A stretch of 64,000 nt of DNA from Clostridiales bacterium (GCA_015056205.1 SVGS01000013.1:22645-86644), one strand, 5' to 3'. Positions 27,566-36,321 are shown, numbered from the stretch's first letter. The notes: generated from the sequence alone by a model not told the origin. Program-made: numbers and translations.

Positions 27566-27604
27566 GTTGTCTCCCCCGCCCATCCGGATCATCTGCGGCG
27601 AAAC

Positions 27605-29593
27605 TTACGGAATCCGGTAAACGGCTGCTTCCGAGTTTTCAAACACTTTCCGGTACATGCTGTCCAGCGCGGCTTCGTTCACCTGATACTTTCCGCGCTC
27701 CCAGGATGAAACATAAATATAGGAGGCTCCGTATTTTTCCGGAAGTTCCCGGTTGCCCTCCGGATCCTCATAGAACAGCGCCAGCTCCGCCTGCCGGTCG
27801 CCGGTATCAAATCCGTGCCAGTACAGCCAGAGATCCGGCCCGCAGACAATATCCCGGCCGCCGATCGCGCAGACCGGGTTCAGATGCTCCGTGCCCGTCA
27901 CAAAAACCGCGTTTCGGGGGGTATGATCGCGGATATACTCCCCGGCCTTCACGGCGGGCGCGCTGAACGCCACGTAGTCGGATACGCATTCCCGCAGGAT
28001 TGTCAGTCCCGCGCTGAGAAAGAAGACCACGGACGCCAGCACCGCGATGACCGGGCGGCTCCGCATGCCCTTCAGCCGGCGCCACAGATCCCCGCACCAG
28101 TCCGCGACCACCATGCAGCACAAAAGCCACGCCAGATAAAACAGCTTGTTGTTGTCATATTCATTGGGCTGAAAGCGAACCAGTTCCGCGGCCAGAATGA
28201 TCGGCAGCGCCATGGCGAACAGGCGGCGGTTCCGGGGCTTTTTCTCGATCAGGGCCAGCAGCAGAATCAGGAACGGAATCCCGATATTCTTGATATAGAA
28301 CCAGAGATACAGATCCCGCATGCCCTGGCCGTTCCGGTTGTTGACCCAGTTGAACTGCCACTGCATAAAGCTGTGGCTGCCCTGCTGAAAGGTCTGTCCG
28401 AACGTGAAGCAGATCAGCTGGGGCGCCGCCAGCAACGCGGCGATCCCGCCGTACAGAAAGTACGGCAGCAGGATCCGGAGCCTTGTTCTGGGCAGCATCA
28501 GCGACTTGGGATCCCCGTGAATCCAGTCATACACCATGGCGCCCAGCGAAGCCAGCCCCAGCGCCAGGAAGCTGTGCGTGTGAATCAGCGGCAGCGCCCC
28601 GGCCCAGATGCCCAGCAGCACCAGGCCCCGCAGGCCGTTCTCCGGATCCCGCTGCCGGGCCCGGAAAACCGCGTCCAGCAGATAAAAGCAGGGAATCGTC
28701 ATGCACCAGCCGCCCAGGATCGTCCGCTGGGGAATCATCAGATCGCAGATCACGTTGCTCCAGCGCAGATTGTTGGGATCCGGCTGATTGGTCGGCGTGG
28801 TATAGTATCCGGTCAGAATGTTTTCCGTCCGCTTCAGCGCGGTTCCGAAATAGCCGGAGAGGCTGTCCGTCGTTCCGCCGGCCAGGTCATAATCATACAG
28901 GAAGCCCAGCCCGCCATTCAGGAAGAAAAGCAGCGCCGCCAGAACCACGGTTTTGGTTCCGCCGGTCATCTCCCGGCCCAGAATCAGCACCCCGGCAAAG
29001 CACAAGGCCATCATCAGGGTGCCCGGCACGATCACGGAAGCCTGCAGGCTTGTCCCGAACAGATACCAGGTAGAGCTCAGGGAATCCGTCAGGAAGGGAT
29101 AGCTCAGCCGGGCGCCGGGAAGAAAGGGATAGTCCACGGGAAAACGCTTCCCGATCATGCCGGTGATAAAGCTCAGATGCATCGGCAGATCCCCGTAGGT
29201 GCTCTGCCCTACATGCCAGTTTCCGGCCGCGTCCGGCCGCATGGTATGCGTGAACTGCAGATATCCGCTCAGCACGGTCAGCGGGAGCGCGATCAGCAGA
29301 AGCTGCCGCAGCAGCGTCGTTTCCTTCCCGTCCCACGGGGCCGGGCTCCGCCTGTCCCGCAGCAGATAGCAGGCAAAGGTCAGCAGGGTCAGCGCTCCGG
29401 CGGCCGCCACGTGAGCCTGCGGGGTGAAGGACAGGAAGAAGGAAAACAGCGCCGGCAGCCACATTTCTTCCAGCAGCCCCAGGCTCATGCCCAGCCACAG
29501 CCGGTTCAGCGGCCGGTGCCGGGGCAGCAGCCATTGCACGGAGAATACCCCGAAGATCAGATACATCGCGCTGTAGGCGATAGACGCAATCAA
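27605..29593 (-). CDS. Polytopic membrane protein, GT-C glycosyltransferase-like
   Basis: A 662-residue protein with about 13-14 predicted helices and a short soluble C-terminal domain (about 570-662). The first long extracytoplasmic loop contains STYGDLPMHLSFI and FLPGARLSYPF, the sort of Asp-bearing loop found in GT-C enzymes that use lipid-linked sugars. The late segment FQPNEYDNNKLFYLA recalls bacterial YfhO/PMT-type proteins. The start is TTG at 29593, overlapping the whiA stop as TTGA with AGGAGG 7 bases upstream, so it is translationally coupled to whiA. The fold call is tentative and the substrate unknown. Confidence 0.7.
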   Translation of the reverse strand: MIASIAYSAMYLIFGVFSVQWLLPRHRPLNRLWLGMSLGLLEEMWLPALFSFFLSFTPQAHVAAAGALTLLTFACYLLRDRRSPAPWDGKETTLLRQLLLIALPLTVLSGYLQFTHTMRPDAAGNWHVGQSTYGDLPMHLSFITGMIGKRFPVDYPFLPGARLSYPFLTDSLSSTWYLFGTSLQASVIVPGTLMMALCFAGVLILGREMTGGTKTVVLAALLFFLNGGLGFLYDYDLAGGTTDSLSGYFGTALKRTENILTGYYTTPTNQPDPNNLRWSNVICDLMIPQRTILGGWCMTIPCFYLLDAVFRARQRDPENGLRGLVLLGIWAGALPLIHTHSFLALGLASLGAMVYDWIHGDPKSLMLPRTRLRILLPYFLYGGIAALLAAPQLICFTFGQTFQQGSHSFMQWQFNWVNNRNGQGMRDLYLWFYIKNIGIPFLILLLALIEKKPRNRRLFAMALPIILAAELVRFQPNEYDNNKLFYLAWLLCCMVVADWCGDLWRRLKGMRSRPVIAVLASVVFFLSAGLTILRECVSDYVAFSAPAVKAGEYIRDHTPRNAVFVTGTEHLNPVCAIGGRDIVCGPDLWLYWHGFDTGDRQAELALFYEDPEGNRELPEKYGASYIYVSSWERGKYQVNEAALDSMYRKVFENSEAAVYRIP

Positions 29594-30564
29594 TTCTGCT
29601 CCTCCTTCTCCAGCTGTTCCGCGATTTCCATCAGCCGGCGCATCCGGTGGTTGACGCCGCTCTTTCCCAGCGGGGGATCCAGCATCTCCCCCAGCTCCTT
29701 CAGGCTCAGATCCGGGTTTTCCACCCGGAGCCGGGCGATCTCCCGCAGCGCGGGAGGAAGCGTAAACAGGCCCTGCTTCAGGCTGATCCGCCGGATCGCC
29801 TCCGCCTGGCGCTGGGCCGTATCCAGCATCCGCTCCCCGTTATGCTCGTCGCAGTTGGCCGCCCGGGCCGCCTGCGCGCGCATCTGTTTCCGGATCCGGA
29901 TGTTTTCCAGTTCCATCATGCTCTGGCCGGCGCCCATCAGCGCCAGCACATCCGCGATTTCCTGCGCCCCTTTGAGATAAACCACCGGTTTTCCCCGCCG
30001 CAGGTAGCGGTGGCAGGGCAGCCCGTTTTTCTCCAGCAGTTTTTCCAGCGCCCCGGGCAGTTCGTCGTCCTCCGCCTTCCATTCAAAATGGTATCCCCGT
30101 TCCGGATGGCTCAGCGTGCCGGCGCCCAGAAAAGCGCCCCGGAGAAAAGCCTTCCGGCAGCACTGCCGCGTCATGGGATACCGGGGAACGGTTCTTTTCA
30201 GGTGAACCCGCCCTTCCTCGTCCGTCTCGGTCATGTGCAGGGCGTCCAGCAGCAGCCGGCTGTCCTGCAGGGACAGGGTCAGCACGCAGGTGCGCCGGCC
30301 TCCCAGCCGGGCCGTCTGAACAAAGTGCAGCGTGGGGTTCACGCCCAGGCGTTTTTTCAGCAGCTGAAACAGCCGCCGGGACACGCCCGCGTGGTCCAGC
30401 CGGTAGCTGACGCTGAACCAGCCGCCGCCCCGAAAGGAAAGATGGCCGGAAGTCTGCGTCAGCGCGGAGATCTCGCTGAGCATGCAGCAGCTTTTCCCGA
30501 ACGGCAGGCGAACCAGTTCATCCTTCACCCGGCTCGAAAAGCTCTGCCCCTCTCCGGATCGCAT
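29590..30564 (-). CDS. whiA: DNA-binding protein WhiA
   Basis: 324 residues. The N-terminal LAGLIDADG-homing-endonuclease-like domain (FSSRVKDELVRLP, RKAFLRGAFLGAGTL) and C-terminal helix-turn-helix (DLSLKELGEMLDPPLGKSGV) are typical. WhiA influences cell division and chromosome segregation in Firmicutes and sporulation in actinobacteria. ATG overlaps the rapZ stop by one base (TGATG). The usual intervening gene yvcK is missing here. Confidence 0.95.
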   Translation of the reverse strand: MRSGEGQSFSSRVKDELVRLPFGKSCCMLSEISALTQTSGHLSFRGGGWFSVSYRLDHAGVSRRLFQLLKKRLGVNPTLHFVQTARLGGRRTCVLTLSLQDSRLLLDALHMTETDEEGRVHLKRTVPRYPMTRQCCRKAFLRGAFLGAGTLSHPERGYHFEWKAEDDELPGALEKLLEKNGLPCHRYLRRGKPVVYLKGAQEIADVLALMGAGQSMMELENIRIRKQMRAQAARAANCDEHNGERMLDTAQRQAEAIRRISLKQGLFTLPPALREIARLRVENPDLSLKELGEMLDPPLGKSGVNHRMRRLMEIAEQLEKEEQN

Positions 30565-31469
30565 CAGGCTTCATCCTCCACCGGCGTATTCCATCTCGCC
30601 TGCTCCAGCATCAGATCCCGGTGGTTGATTTCCGTCTCGATGCCCCGGTCCCGCAGCCAGGCTCCAATCGCTTCGGCAATGGCCACGCTGCGGTGCGCGC
30701 CGCCGGTGCATCCCACGGCGATCACCAGGCGGTGCTTGCCCTCGTCCCGGTAGTGCGGAATCAGGAAGCTCAGCAGATCCCGGTATTTGTCCATAAACTC
30801 AACCGTGGTCGGATGCTCCATGACGAACGTGCGGACATCCTCGTCCAGTCCGCTGTGTCGGCACAGGCTTTCGATATAGAAGGGATTGGGCAGAAACCGG
30901 ACATCGACGACCAGATCCGCCGACCGGGGAAGGCCGCGCTTGAAGCCGAAGCTCATGACCTCCGCGCGGAAGGGCGGCTCCGCGTCCGCCAGGTTTTTCA
31001 GCGTCCGGTTCAGCAGGCGCTTGATTTCCCGGGATCCCAGCCCGGTGGTGTCGATCACGTAGTTGGCGGTCTCCCGCAGGGGCTGCAGCCGGGTGCGCTC
31101 CTCCATGATCGCCTCCGTCAGGTTCAGCCCCTCCTGGCTCAGCGGATGATCCCGCCGGGTTTCCTTGTACCGGTCCAGCAGGGTCTCGTCGCTGGCTTCC
31201 ATGAAGATGGTTTCAATCTGATTGCCCAGCTGCCGCAGCTCGCGGATCATTTTGGCCACAGCCTGCGCATCAAAAAACTCGCCGCTGCGCACATCGATTC
31301 CGATCGTGACCGTCCTGAACTTGGTCGGCGTGGTATCGAACGCTTCGATCAGCTTCGGCAGCATCATCGGGGGCATATTGTCCATACAGAAGCTGCCCTT
31401 GTCCTCCAAAAAGCGGACGCACGCCGTTTTTCCGGCTCCGCTCTGCCCGGTTACGATCAGATATTTCAT
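30564..31469 (-). CDS. rapZ: Nucleotide-binding protein RapZ (YvcJ family)
   Basis: 301 residues from the ATG at 31469. The open frame extends further upstream but the family start MKYLIVTGQSGAGKT fits exactly. Walker A is GQSGAGKT at residues 8-15. The C-terminal half holds GFKRGLP, VRFLPNPFYIESLC and GCTGGAHRSV, all diagnostic. It binds and hydrolyses GTP/ATP; in enterobacteria it is an RNA-binding regulator of amino-sugar synthesis, and in Bacillus it affects competence. The start overlaps the murB stop as ATGA. Confidence 0.95.
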   Translation of the reverse strand: MKYLIVTGQSGAGKTACVRFLEDKGSFCMDNMPPMMLPKLIEAFDTTPTKFRTVTIGIDVRSGEFFDAQAVAKMIRELRQLGNQIETIFMEASDETLLDRYKETRRDHPLSQEGLNLTEAIMEERTRLQPLRETANYVIDTTGLGSREIKRLLNRTLKNLADAEPPFRAEVMSFGFKRGLPRSADLVVDVRFLPNPFYIESLCRHSGLDEDVRTFVMEHPTTVEFMDKYRDLLSFLIPHYRDEGKHRLVIAVGCTGGAHRSVAIAEAIGAWLRDRGIETEINHRDLMLEQARWNTPVEDEA

Positions 31470-32350
31470 TCTGCAGTCTCCTCTCCGAGAACCCGGACCT
31501 CCGGTTCCAGCCTGATGCCGGTTCTCTCCTCCACCACGCGGGCTACGTGCCGCATCAGATTCAGATAATCCCGGCTGGTTCCGCCCCGGTTGATCAGAAA
31601 GCCCGCGTGCTTCGTGCTGACCTGCGCGCCGCCTTCCACGTATCCCTTCAGCCCGCACTGATCGATCAGCGCGGCGGCAAAAGCGCCTTCCGGCCGCTTA
31701 AAGGTGCTGCCGGCGCTGGGCTGATCCAGCGGCTGCTTTTCCGCGCGCTTCCGGTTCAGCTCCGCCATCCGGGCGCGGATGGCGTCCGTCCGGCCCTCCT
31801 CCAGCTCAAAGGTCACCTCCGTCACGGTGATCCCCCGGCCGGGAATCGCGGACCGCCGGTATCCGAAAGCCAGCTCCTCCCGGCTCAGCCGGATCTCCCG
31901 GCCGTCCGGATCCAGCCCGGCCGCTTCGGTCACCCGCTGGCTCATTTCGCCGTCGTAGGCGCCGGCGTTCATGCACACGCCGCCTCCGGCCGTCCCGGGG
32001 ATCCCGGAAGCGAATTCCAGCCCCGAGAGTCCTTTGTCCGCCGCCGCGCCGGCAACGACGCTCAGCATGGTTCCGGCCCGGACGGTCATCCGGCGGCCTT
32101 CCGTCTGAATCCCCCGCATGTTTTTCCCGATCCGGATCACCAGCCCCCGGATTCCGCCGTCCAGCACCAGCAGGTTGCTGCCGGAGCCGATCACGGTCAC
32201 GGGCAGATTCCGGTCCCGGGCTTCCCGGAACATCCCGGCGATTTCCTCCCCGCTGCGGGGAAAGGCCAGCCAGTCCGCCGGTCCGCCCAGCTTCAGGGTC
32301 GTATAGTCCCGCATCGGGGCGTTCTGTATCACTTCATATTGTTCAAACAC
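31466..32350 (-). CDS. murB: UDP-N-acetylenolpyruvoylglucosamine reductase MurB
   Basis: FAD enzyme completing UDP-N-acetylmuramate synthesis in the cytoplasm; 294 residues. Visible are the FAD motif VIGSGSNLLVLDGGIRG, SGIPGTAGGGVCMNAGAY, the YRRS segment, the catalytic Ser in PSAGSTFKRP, and the C-terminal Glu in LEPEVRVLG. I take GTG at 32350 (GGAGGAG 5 bases upstream). The ATG at 32428 lies inside the secG terminator and would add 26 unrelated residues. First gene of murB-rapZ-whiA. Confidence 0.95.
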   Translation of the reverse strand: MFEQYEVIQNAPMRDYTTLKLGGPADWLAFPRSGEEIAGMFREARDRNLPVTVIGSGSNLLVLDGGIRGLVIRIGKNMRGIQTEGRRMTVRAGTMLSVVAGAAADKGLSGLEFASGIPGTAGGGVCMNAGAYDGEMSQRVTEAAGLDPDGREIRLSREELAFGYRRSAIPGRGITVTEVTFELEEGRTDAIRARMAELNRKRAEKQPLDQPSAGSTFKRPEGAFAAALIDQCGLKGYVEGGAQVSTKHAGFLINRGGTSRDYLNLMRHVARVVEERTGIRLEPEVRVLGEETAE

Positions 32351-32408
32351 ACTGCTCCTCCTTCCCGCGCAGGTCCCTGAAAGGCGGAAGAAATGCGGTT
32401 CATTCGTG

Positions 32409-32438
32409 AAAAAAGGCTGCTTCACCATGGAAGCAGCC
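32409..32438 (-). terminator. Terminator of secG
   Basis: GGCTGCTTC/GAAGCAGCC stem with a 6-base loop, then six T on the minus strand. It begins 19 bp after the secG stop. Confidence 0.92.
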
Positions 32439-32456
32439 CAGCAGGTTCGCCAATTC

Positions 32457-32684
32457 TTACTTAACGATCAGCATCAGCAAAGAAGCCAGAATAAACACGC
32501 CGGCCGCGATCTTGGTTCCCAGCGCAAGCTTCGCCTCAAAAGTCTTTGACTTGGACTTGCTGAAATAGCTGTTGCTCTGACCGGAAACGGCGCTGATGCC
32601 GCCCTCATCGGAATTCTGCAGCAGCACCGTCACGATCATGAACAGCGCGGCGAGAATCAGCACAATCGAAAGTACAGTAGCCAT
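32457..32684 (-). CDS. secG: Preprotein translocase subunit SecG
   Basis: 75 residues with two membrane helices (about 4-22 and 54-73), joined by the conserved NSDEGGISAVSGQSNSYF loop. Accessory subunit of the SecYEG channel. It has its own promoter and terminator and a clear AGGAGG 10 bases before ATG. Confidence 0.95.
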   Translation of the reverse strand: MATVLSIVLILAALFMIVTVLLQNSDEGGISAVSGQSNSYFSKSKSKTFEAKLALGTKIAAGVFILASLLMLIVK

Positions 32685-32716
32685 GAATCAAAACCTCCTC
32701 ATCAATCAGCCCGGAC

Positions 32717-32745
32717 ATCATATCACAGCCCCGGCGAAAAAGCAA
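32717..32745 (-). promoter_or_regulatory. Promoter of secG
   Basis: Minus strand: TTGCTT (32740-32745), 17-base spacer, TATGAT (32717-32722), with TG just upstream of the -10. Confidence 0.8.
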
Positions 32746-32783
32746 TACCGGAATCCGCGCAAAGCGGGCGGAACCCGGGCGTT

Positions 32784-33473
32784 TTACGGCAGCTCCCGGT
32801 TCTGCTTCCGGGCGGCCAGCGCCGCCAGGCAGTTTTCCATGCTGCGCTCGATATGGGCCTTCATCAGCTTCTCGAAGCTCTCCAGATCCCGCGCCTCCAC
32901 ATAGTCCACCAGCTTATGATGCTCCTGGTGGGCGGCGACGCGCCGGTCCTCCTGCTGAATGGCCATCGCGGAGAAACGGCGGATGTATTCATCCTGCCCC
33001 TCGATCACCCGCAGGATCCGCTTCTTCCCGCTGATTTCCGTCAGGCAGGTGTGGAAATCGCGCGCCAGGGGGCTCAGGCTCTCCACATCGTCCACCGCCT
33101 GGTACCGGTCCATCACGGCCAGCTTCTCCCGCAGCGCGGCGATATCCTCCGCGGTCGCGTTCTGAATGATATCCGGAAGCGTCAGCATCTCCAGCGCGTT
33201 CCGGATGGTATAGATCTGCTCCACGTCTTCCGTCGTGAACGCGTGCACCACCACGCCGCGGCGCATGACATATTCCACCAGCCCGTCCCGCTCCAGCTTC
33301 CGCAGCGCCTCGCGCAGAGGCGTCCGGGAAATGTGCAGCCGTTCGGCATATTCCGTTTCAACGATCCGCTCCCCCGCGGGAATTTCTCCGGTAATGATCG
33401 CTTTTTTCAACACTTCGTACGCGATCTCCCGGATCGGCCGGCTTTCCATCATCGGCTGAAAAGTCAGTGACAT
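32784..33473 (-). CDS. GntR family regulator, FadR/FCD subfamily
   Basis: 229 residues: a winged helix at about 12-75 (YAERLHISRTPLREALRKLE is the recognition region) and an all-helical FCD effector domain (about 80-220). His and Asp residues of the usual metal/ligand pocket are visible (ARDFHTCL, HQEHHKLVDYVEARD). Such regulators respond to small organic acids or sugars. It has its own strong promoter, with an inverted repeat just downstream of the -10, so autorepression is likely. Target genes are unknown; secG and the fumC-pfp-alaX unit flank it. Confidence 0.93.
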   Translation of the reverse strand: MSLTFQPMMESRPIREIAYEVLKKAIITGEIPAGERIVETEYAERLHISRTPLREALRKLERDGLVEYVMRRGVVVHAFTTEDVEQIYTIRNALEMLTLPDIIQNATAEDIAALREKLAVMDRYQAVDDVESLSPLARDFHTCLTEISGKKRILRVIEGQDEYIRRFSAMAIQQEDRRVAAHQEHHKLVDYVEARDLESFEKLMKAHIERSMENCLAALAARKQNRELP

Positions 33474-33489
33474 TGTTCAACCCATCCTC

Positions 33490-33523
33490 TCCAAAGCACA
33501 AAGTATTTTCCCTGCACTTTGGA
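33490..33523. promoter_or_regulatory. Inverted repeat, probable operator of the GntR gene
   Basis: TCCAAAG (33490-33496) and CTTTGGA (33517-33523) form a perfect 7-bp inverted repeat with a 20-base spacer. It lies immediately downstream of the -10 element of the GntR promoter, where a bound repressor would block initiation. Confidence 0.65.
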
Positions 33524-33526
33524 CAC

Positions 33527-33555
33527 ATTAAACAACAAAAATACAATTCTGTCAA
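33527..33555 (-). promoter_or_regulatory. Promoter of the GntR gene
   Basis: Minus strand: perfect TTGACA (33550-33555), 17-base spacer, TTTAAT (33527-33532). The -35 overlaps the last codons of the small-protein gene. Confidence 0.85.
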
Positions 33556-33800
33556 TCTTCGATCCCGTTGATTTTAAAACGAAGATACCGGGGAGCGATT
33601 CCCTTCTCCTTCCCCAGCTCGTACATCTGCTGCATCAGATAGGCTTTGGCCGTCCGTTCCGTCATGGTGTCGGATGCTTCCGTTTCGACATAGAGGTCCG
33701 GATGATCCGGATGCTGGCAGACCAGGCAGTATTTCGGTGTCTCTCCGCTCCGGTCCACATGCCAGCGGATGCGGATCAGATCTTTTTCTTCTGAACTCAT
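33552..33800 (-). CDS. Small conserved-looking protein of unknown function (82 aa)
   Basis: Start at 33800, where ATG overlaps the alaX-like stop as ATGA. The longer frame back to 33851 lies inside the neighbour. The protein is soluble, with YCLVCQHPDHPDLYVETEAS in the middle and a basic C-terminus (APRYLRFKINGIED). The CxxC-type spacing is incomplete (one CLVC motif only). I do not recognise it. Translational coupling suggests a shared role with the editing enzyme, or simply operon packing. Confidence 0.65.
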   Translation of the reverse strand: MSSEEKDLIRIRWHVDRSGETPKYCLVCQHPDHPDLYVETEASDTMTERTAKAYLMQQMYELGKEKGIAPRYLRFKINGIED

Positions 33801-34996
33801 GTTCCCCGCGTTCCTTCTGTGATCAGGATCCTGCGGGCCGCCGCGATGCATTCCGGAATCCCGGCGCCGGCGGCCATCTCCGGCCGTCCGCCGCCCCGGG
33901 CGACCCGCCGGATCAGTTCATTCATATCGATCGCCACGTCCGCCGACCGGGCAAAGGTCAGCCGCCCGCCGCAGCAGAGCAGCAGGGCCTTTCCCGGCTC
34001 CCGGATATAGGCGGCCGCGGCTTCCGTCACGGCTTTGGCCTCGTGCTCCGGCAGGCTCAGCGCCGTGAGCGCCACCCCGGGCAGGTCCTCCCGGTTTTCT
34101 TCATCCCGGAACCGGCCCAGCAGATCCTGCGTTTCATAGCGGTTGGCTTTCTTCTGCGCCTCCGCCAGGCGGTACTTCAGCTCCGCCGCCGCTTTGCTCA
34201 GCTCATCCACCGGACAGCTGAGCGCCGCCCCGGCTTTCCCGGCGCTGCGCATCACGTTCTGAAACAGCCGGACGGCCCGCCCCCCGCAGACAAAGGTGAT
34301 CCTCACCTTGCCCCGGGCGGGAGTGGCGGACAGGATTTTCACCAGCCCGATGCGGCCGGTCGCGTCCGGATGGGTGCCTCCGCAGGGGACCATTTCAAAA
34401 TCGCCCATCGCCACCACCCGGACATGCTCCTTCACGGTCGGCGGCTTGCGCAGGGGCAGCTTCCGCAGCTCCTCCGGCTCCGGGAACCAGCAGCGGATCG
34501 GGGCGTTCAGCCGGATCCGCTCGTTGACCGTATCCTCCAGCAGGCGGATTTCCTCCTCCGTCAGATGCGTCCGCCCCTCCGGCAGGTCCGCGTCGATGCT
34601 GGAATCCTCCGCGCCCAGATGCAGCCCGATGGTCGTTCCGCCGAGCTTCTCCCACAGCGCGCCCGCCAGCATATGCTCTCCGCCGTGCTGCTCCATGTGG
34701 TCCGTCCGGCGGGCTCCGTCGATTTCGCCCCGTACCGGGATCCCTTCGGCCGGCGCCCGGTCCACCGTGTGCCAGACCTCTCCCGTCTCGTCCGCCTCCA
34801 CGTCCAGTACCCGGGCGGATCCGCCTTTCCATTTCAGCGTTCCCGTATCATAGGGCTGGCCCCCGGAGGTGGGATAGAAGGCGCTTCTGTCCAGCGAAAC
34901 CTTCCACTGTCCAGGCCGGTTTCCCGTCCTGCACGCGGTCACCTTTCCGTCAAACCGCCACAGGTAGGCATCCTCATAGTACAGCCGCTCCGTCAT
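33797..34996 (-). CDS. Alanyl-tRNA editing protein, AlaX-L type
   Basis: Free-standing trans-editing enzyme predicted to hydrolyse Ser or Gly from mischarged tRNA-Ala; 399 residues. The N-terminal region (FYPTSGGQPYDTG) and the editing core resemble AlaRS. Zinc ligands are seen in QHGGEHML (HxxxH) and CGGTH. The C-terminal 130 residues are DHHA1-like (ALLLCCGG, GGGRPEMAAGAG). No aminoacylation domain is present. It starts 20 bp after pfp. Confidence 0.92.
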   Translation of the reverse strand: MTERLYYEDAYLWRFDGKVTACRTGNRPGQWKVSLDRSAFYPTSGGQPYDTGTLKWKGGSARVLDVEADETGEVWHTVDRAPAEGIPVRGEIDGARRTDHMEQHGGEHMLAGALWEKLGGTTIGLHLGAEDSSIDADLPEGRTHLTEEEIRLLEDTVNERIRLNAPIRCWFPEPEELRKLPLRKPPTVKEHVRVVAMGDFEMVPCGGTHPDATGRIGLVKILSATPARGKVRITFVCGGRAVRLFQNVMRSAGKAGAALSCPVDELSKAAAELKYRLAEAQKKANRYETQDLLGRFRDEENREDLPGVALTALSLPEHEAKAVTEAAAAYIREPGKALLLCCGGRLTFARSADVAIDMNELIRRVARGGGRPEMAAGAGIPECIAAARRILITEGTRGT

Positions 34997-35016
34997 GGTT
35001 CCTCTCCCCGTCCGTC

Positions 35017-36237
35017 TCAGCTTTCGACAATGTGCTGAGTCAGTCCGTTAATATAGATGGGCGTCAGCTCCGCCTGGATCAGCGGCCGGGCGTAGGAAAG
35101 GAAATCCTGCGTCATATCCGTCCGGGCTTCGTTGATCCACTCCAGCGGAACCTTTTTCTCGTAGTTGGCGACCTCGCTGATGTTCACCAGCTCGGTGGTG
35201 CACTGATACGGATCGTTGGACAGCCGCTTCAGGGCCACCATCTTGGCCGTCTCTCCCTCAAAGGCCGCCTTGGCCGCCGCCCCGCCGACCTGGAAGGCCT
35301 CGGTGATGTCGGTCCGGCTGGTCAGATGCCCGGCGCAGCGCTGCAGAATGGACAGCTCCACCGACCGGGTCTTCGTGGGCAGATTCCGGGCGACCAGGTT
35401 GCTCAGATACCGGGCGGTCCCCGTCAGGTTGATATGGCCGAAAGCGTCCACGCTCCGCGCGTCGTCGCTGAGCTCGCAGACGAAGCGCCCGTCCGCCAGC
35501 TTGATTCCTTCGGAAACGGCGATCACCACGGAAGCCCGTTCCTTCTGCATCTTTTCCACCTTGGCCAGGAAACGGTCCTCGTAGAAAGGCAGCTCCGGCA
35601 GGCAGATCAGATCCACACCCTCGCAGTCCTCTCCCCGGGCCAGCGCCGCCGCGGCGGTCAGCCAGCCCGCGTTGCGGCCCATGATCTCGACCAGCGTCAC
35701 ATACTTGGTCCCGTAGACCGTCGCGTCCCGGATCACTTCCTTCATGACCACGCCGATATATTTGGCGGCGGATCCGTATCCGGGCGTATGGTCCGTCAGC
35801 ATCAGATCGTTGTCGATGGTTTTCGGCACGCCCATGAAACGGATTTCGCTGCCGGTCTGCTGTCCGTACCGGGCCAGCTTGTTGATGGTATCCATGCTGT
35901 CGTTTCCGCCGATATAGAAGAACCAGCGGATATCCAGCTTTTTCAGAATCGCGAACAGCTTTTCGAAAACCGCTTCGTCCTCTTCCGGTTCCGGCAGCCG
36001 GTAGCGGCAGCTTCCCAGATAGGAGGAAGGCGTTCTCTTCAGCAGTTCGATATTGATGAAGGATTTCATGCGCTCCGACAGATTGCACACTTTTTCCTCC
36101 AGCAGGCCCTGAATGCCGTGGAGCATCCCGTATACTTGTTCCGCTCCCCGCATCTGGCACGCCTGCATCACCCCGGCAAGGCTGGAGTTAATGACGGATG
36201 TTGGCCCGCCGCTCTGACCGACTATCGCGTTTGGCAT
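35017..36237 (-). CDS. pfp: 6-phosphofructokinase, pyrophosphate-dependent type
   Basis: Phosphorylates fructose 6-phosphate in glycolysis; 406 residues. The donor site reads GGNDSMDT and the catalytic loop PKTIDNDL. In ATP enzymes these are GGDGS and PGTIDND, so the sequence points to pyrophosphate as phosphate donor and a reversible reaction. EIMGRNAGWLTAAAAL and the substrate-binding region are intact. It is downstream of fumC and has its own promoter. Confidence 0.93.
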   Translation of the reverse strand: MPNAIVGQSGGPTSVINSSLAGVMQACQMRGAEQVYGMLHGIQGLLEEKVCNLSERMKSFINIELLKRTPSSYLGSCRYRLPEPEEDEAVFEKLFAILKKLDIRWFFYIGGNDSMDTINKLARYGQQTGSEIRFMGVPKTIDNDLMLTDHTPGYGSAAKYIGVVMKEVIRDATVYGTKYVTLVEIMGRNAGWLTAAAALARGEDCEGVDLICLPELPFYEDRFLAKVEKMQKERASVVIAVSEGIKLADGRFVCELSDDARSVDAFGHINLTGTARYLSNLVARNLPTKTRSVELSILQRCAGHLTSRTDITEAFQVGGAAAKAAFEGETAKMVALKRLSNDPYQCTTELVNISEVANYEKKVPLEWINEARTDMTQDFLSYARPLIQAELTPIYINGLTQHIVES

Positions 36238-36276
36238 TTTCTCGACCTCCGTTTTTCTTCTGTTGGTTTCACCTCT

Positions 36277-36305
36277 ATTATAATCAGAAAGAAATTTTCC
36301 GTCCA
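36277..36305 (-). promoter_or_regulatory. Promoter of pfp
   Basis: Minus strand: TGGACG (36300-36305), 17-base spacer, perfect TATAAT (36277-36282), in the short gap after fumC. Confidence 0.7.
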
Positions 36306-36321
36306 GGGTTTCTTTTCCAGT

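Noticed and set aside
31470..31658. Longer version of RapZ starting at 31658
   Set aside because: The extra 63 residues lie inside murB, are Arg/Gly-rich and do not match the family.
32351..32428. Longer version of MurB starting at 32428
   Set aside because: It would start inside the secG terminator; the GTG at 32350 has an ideal ribosome site.
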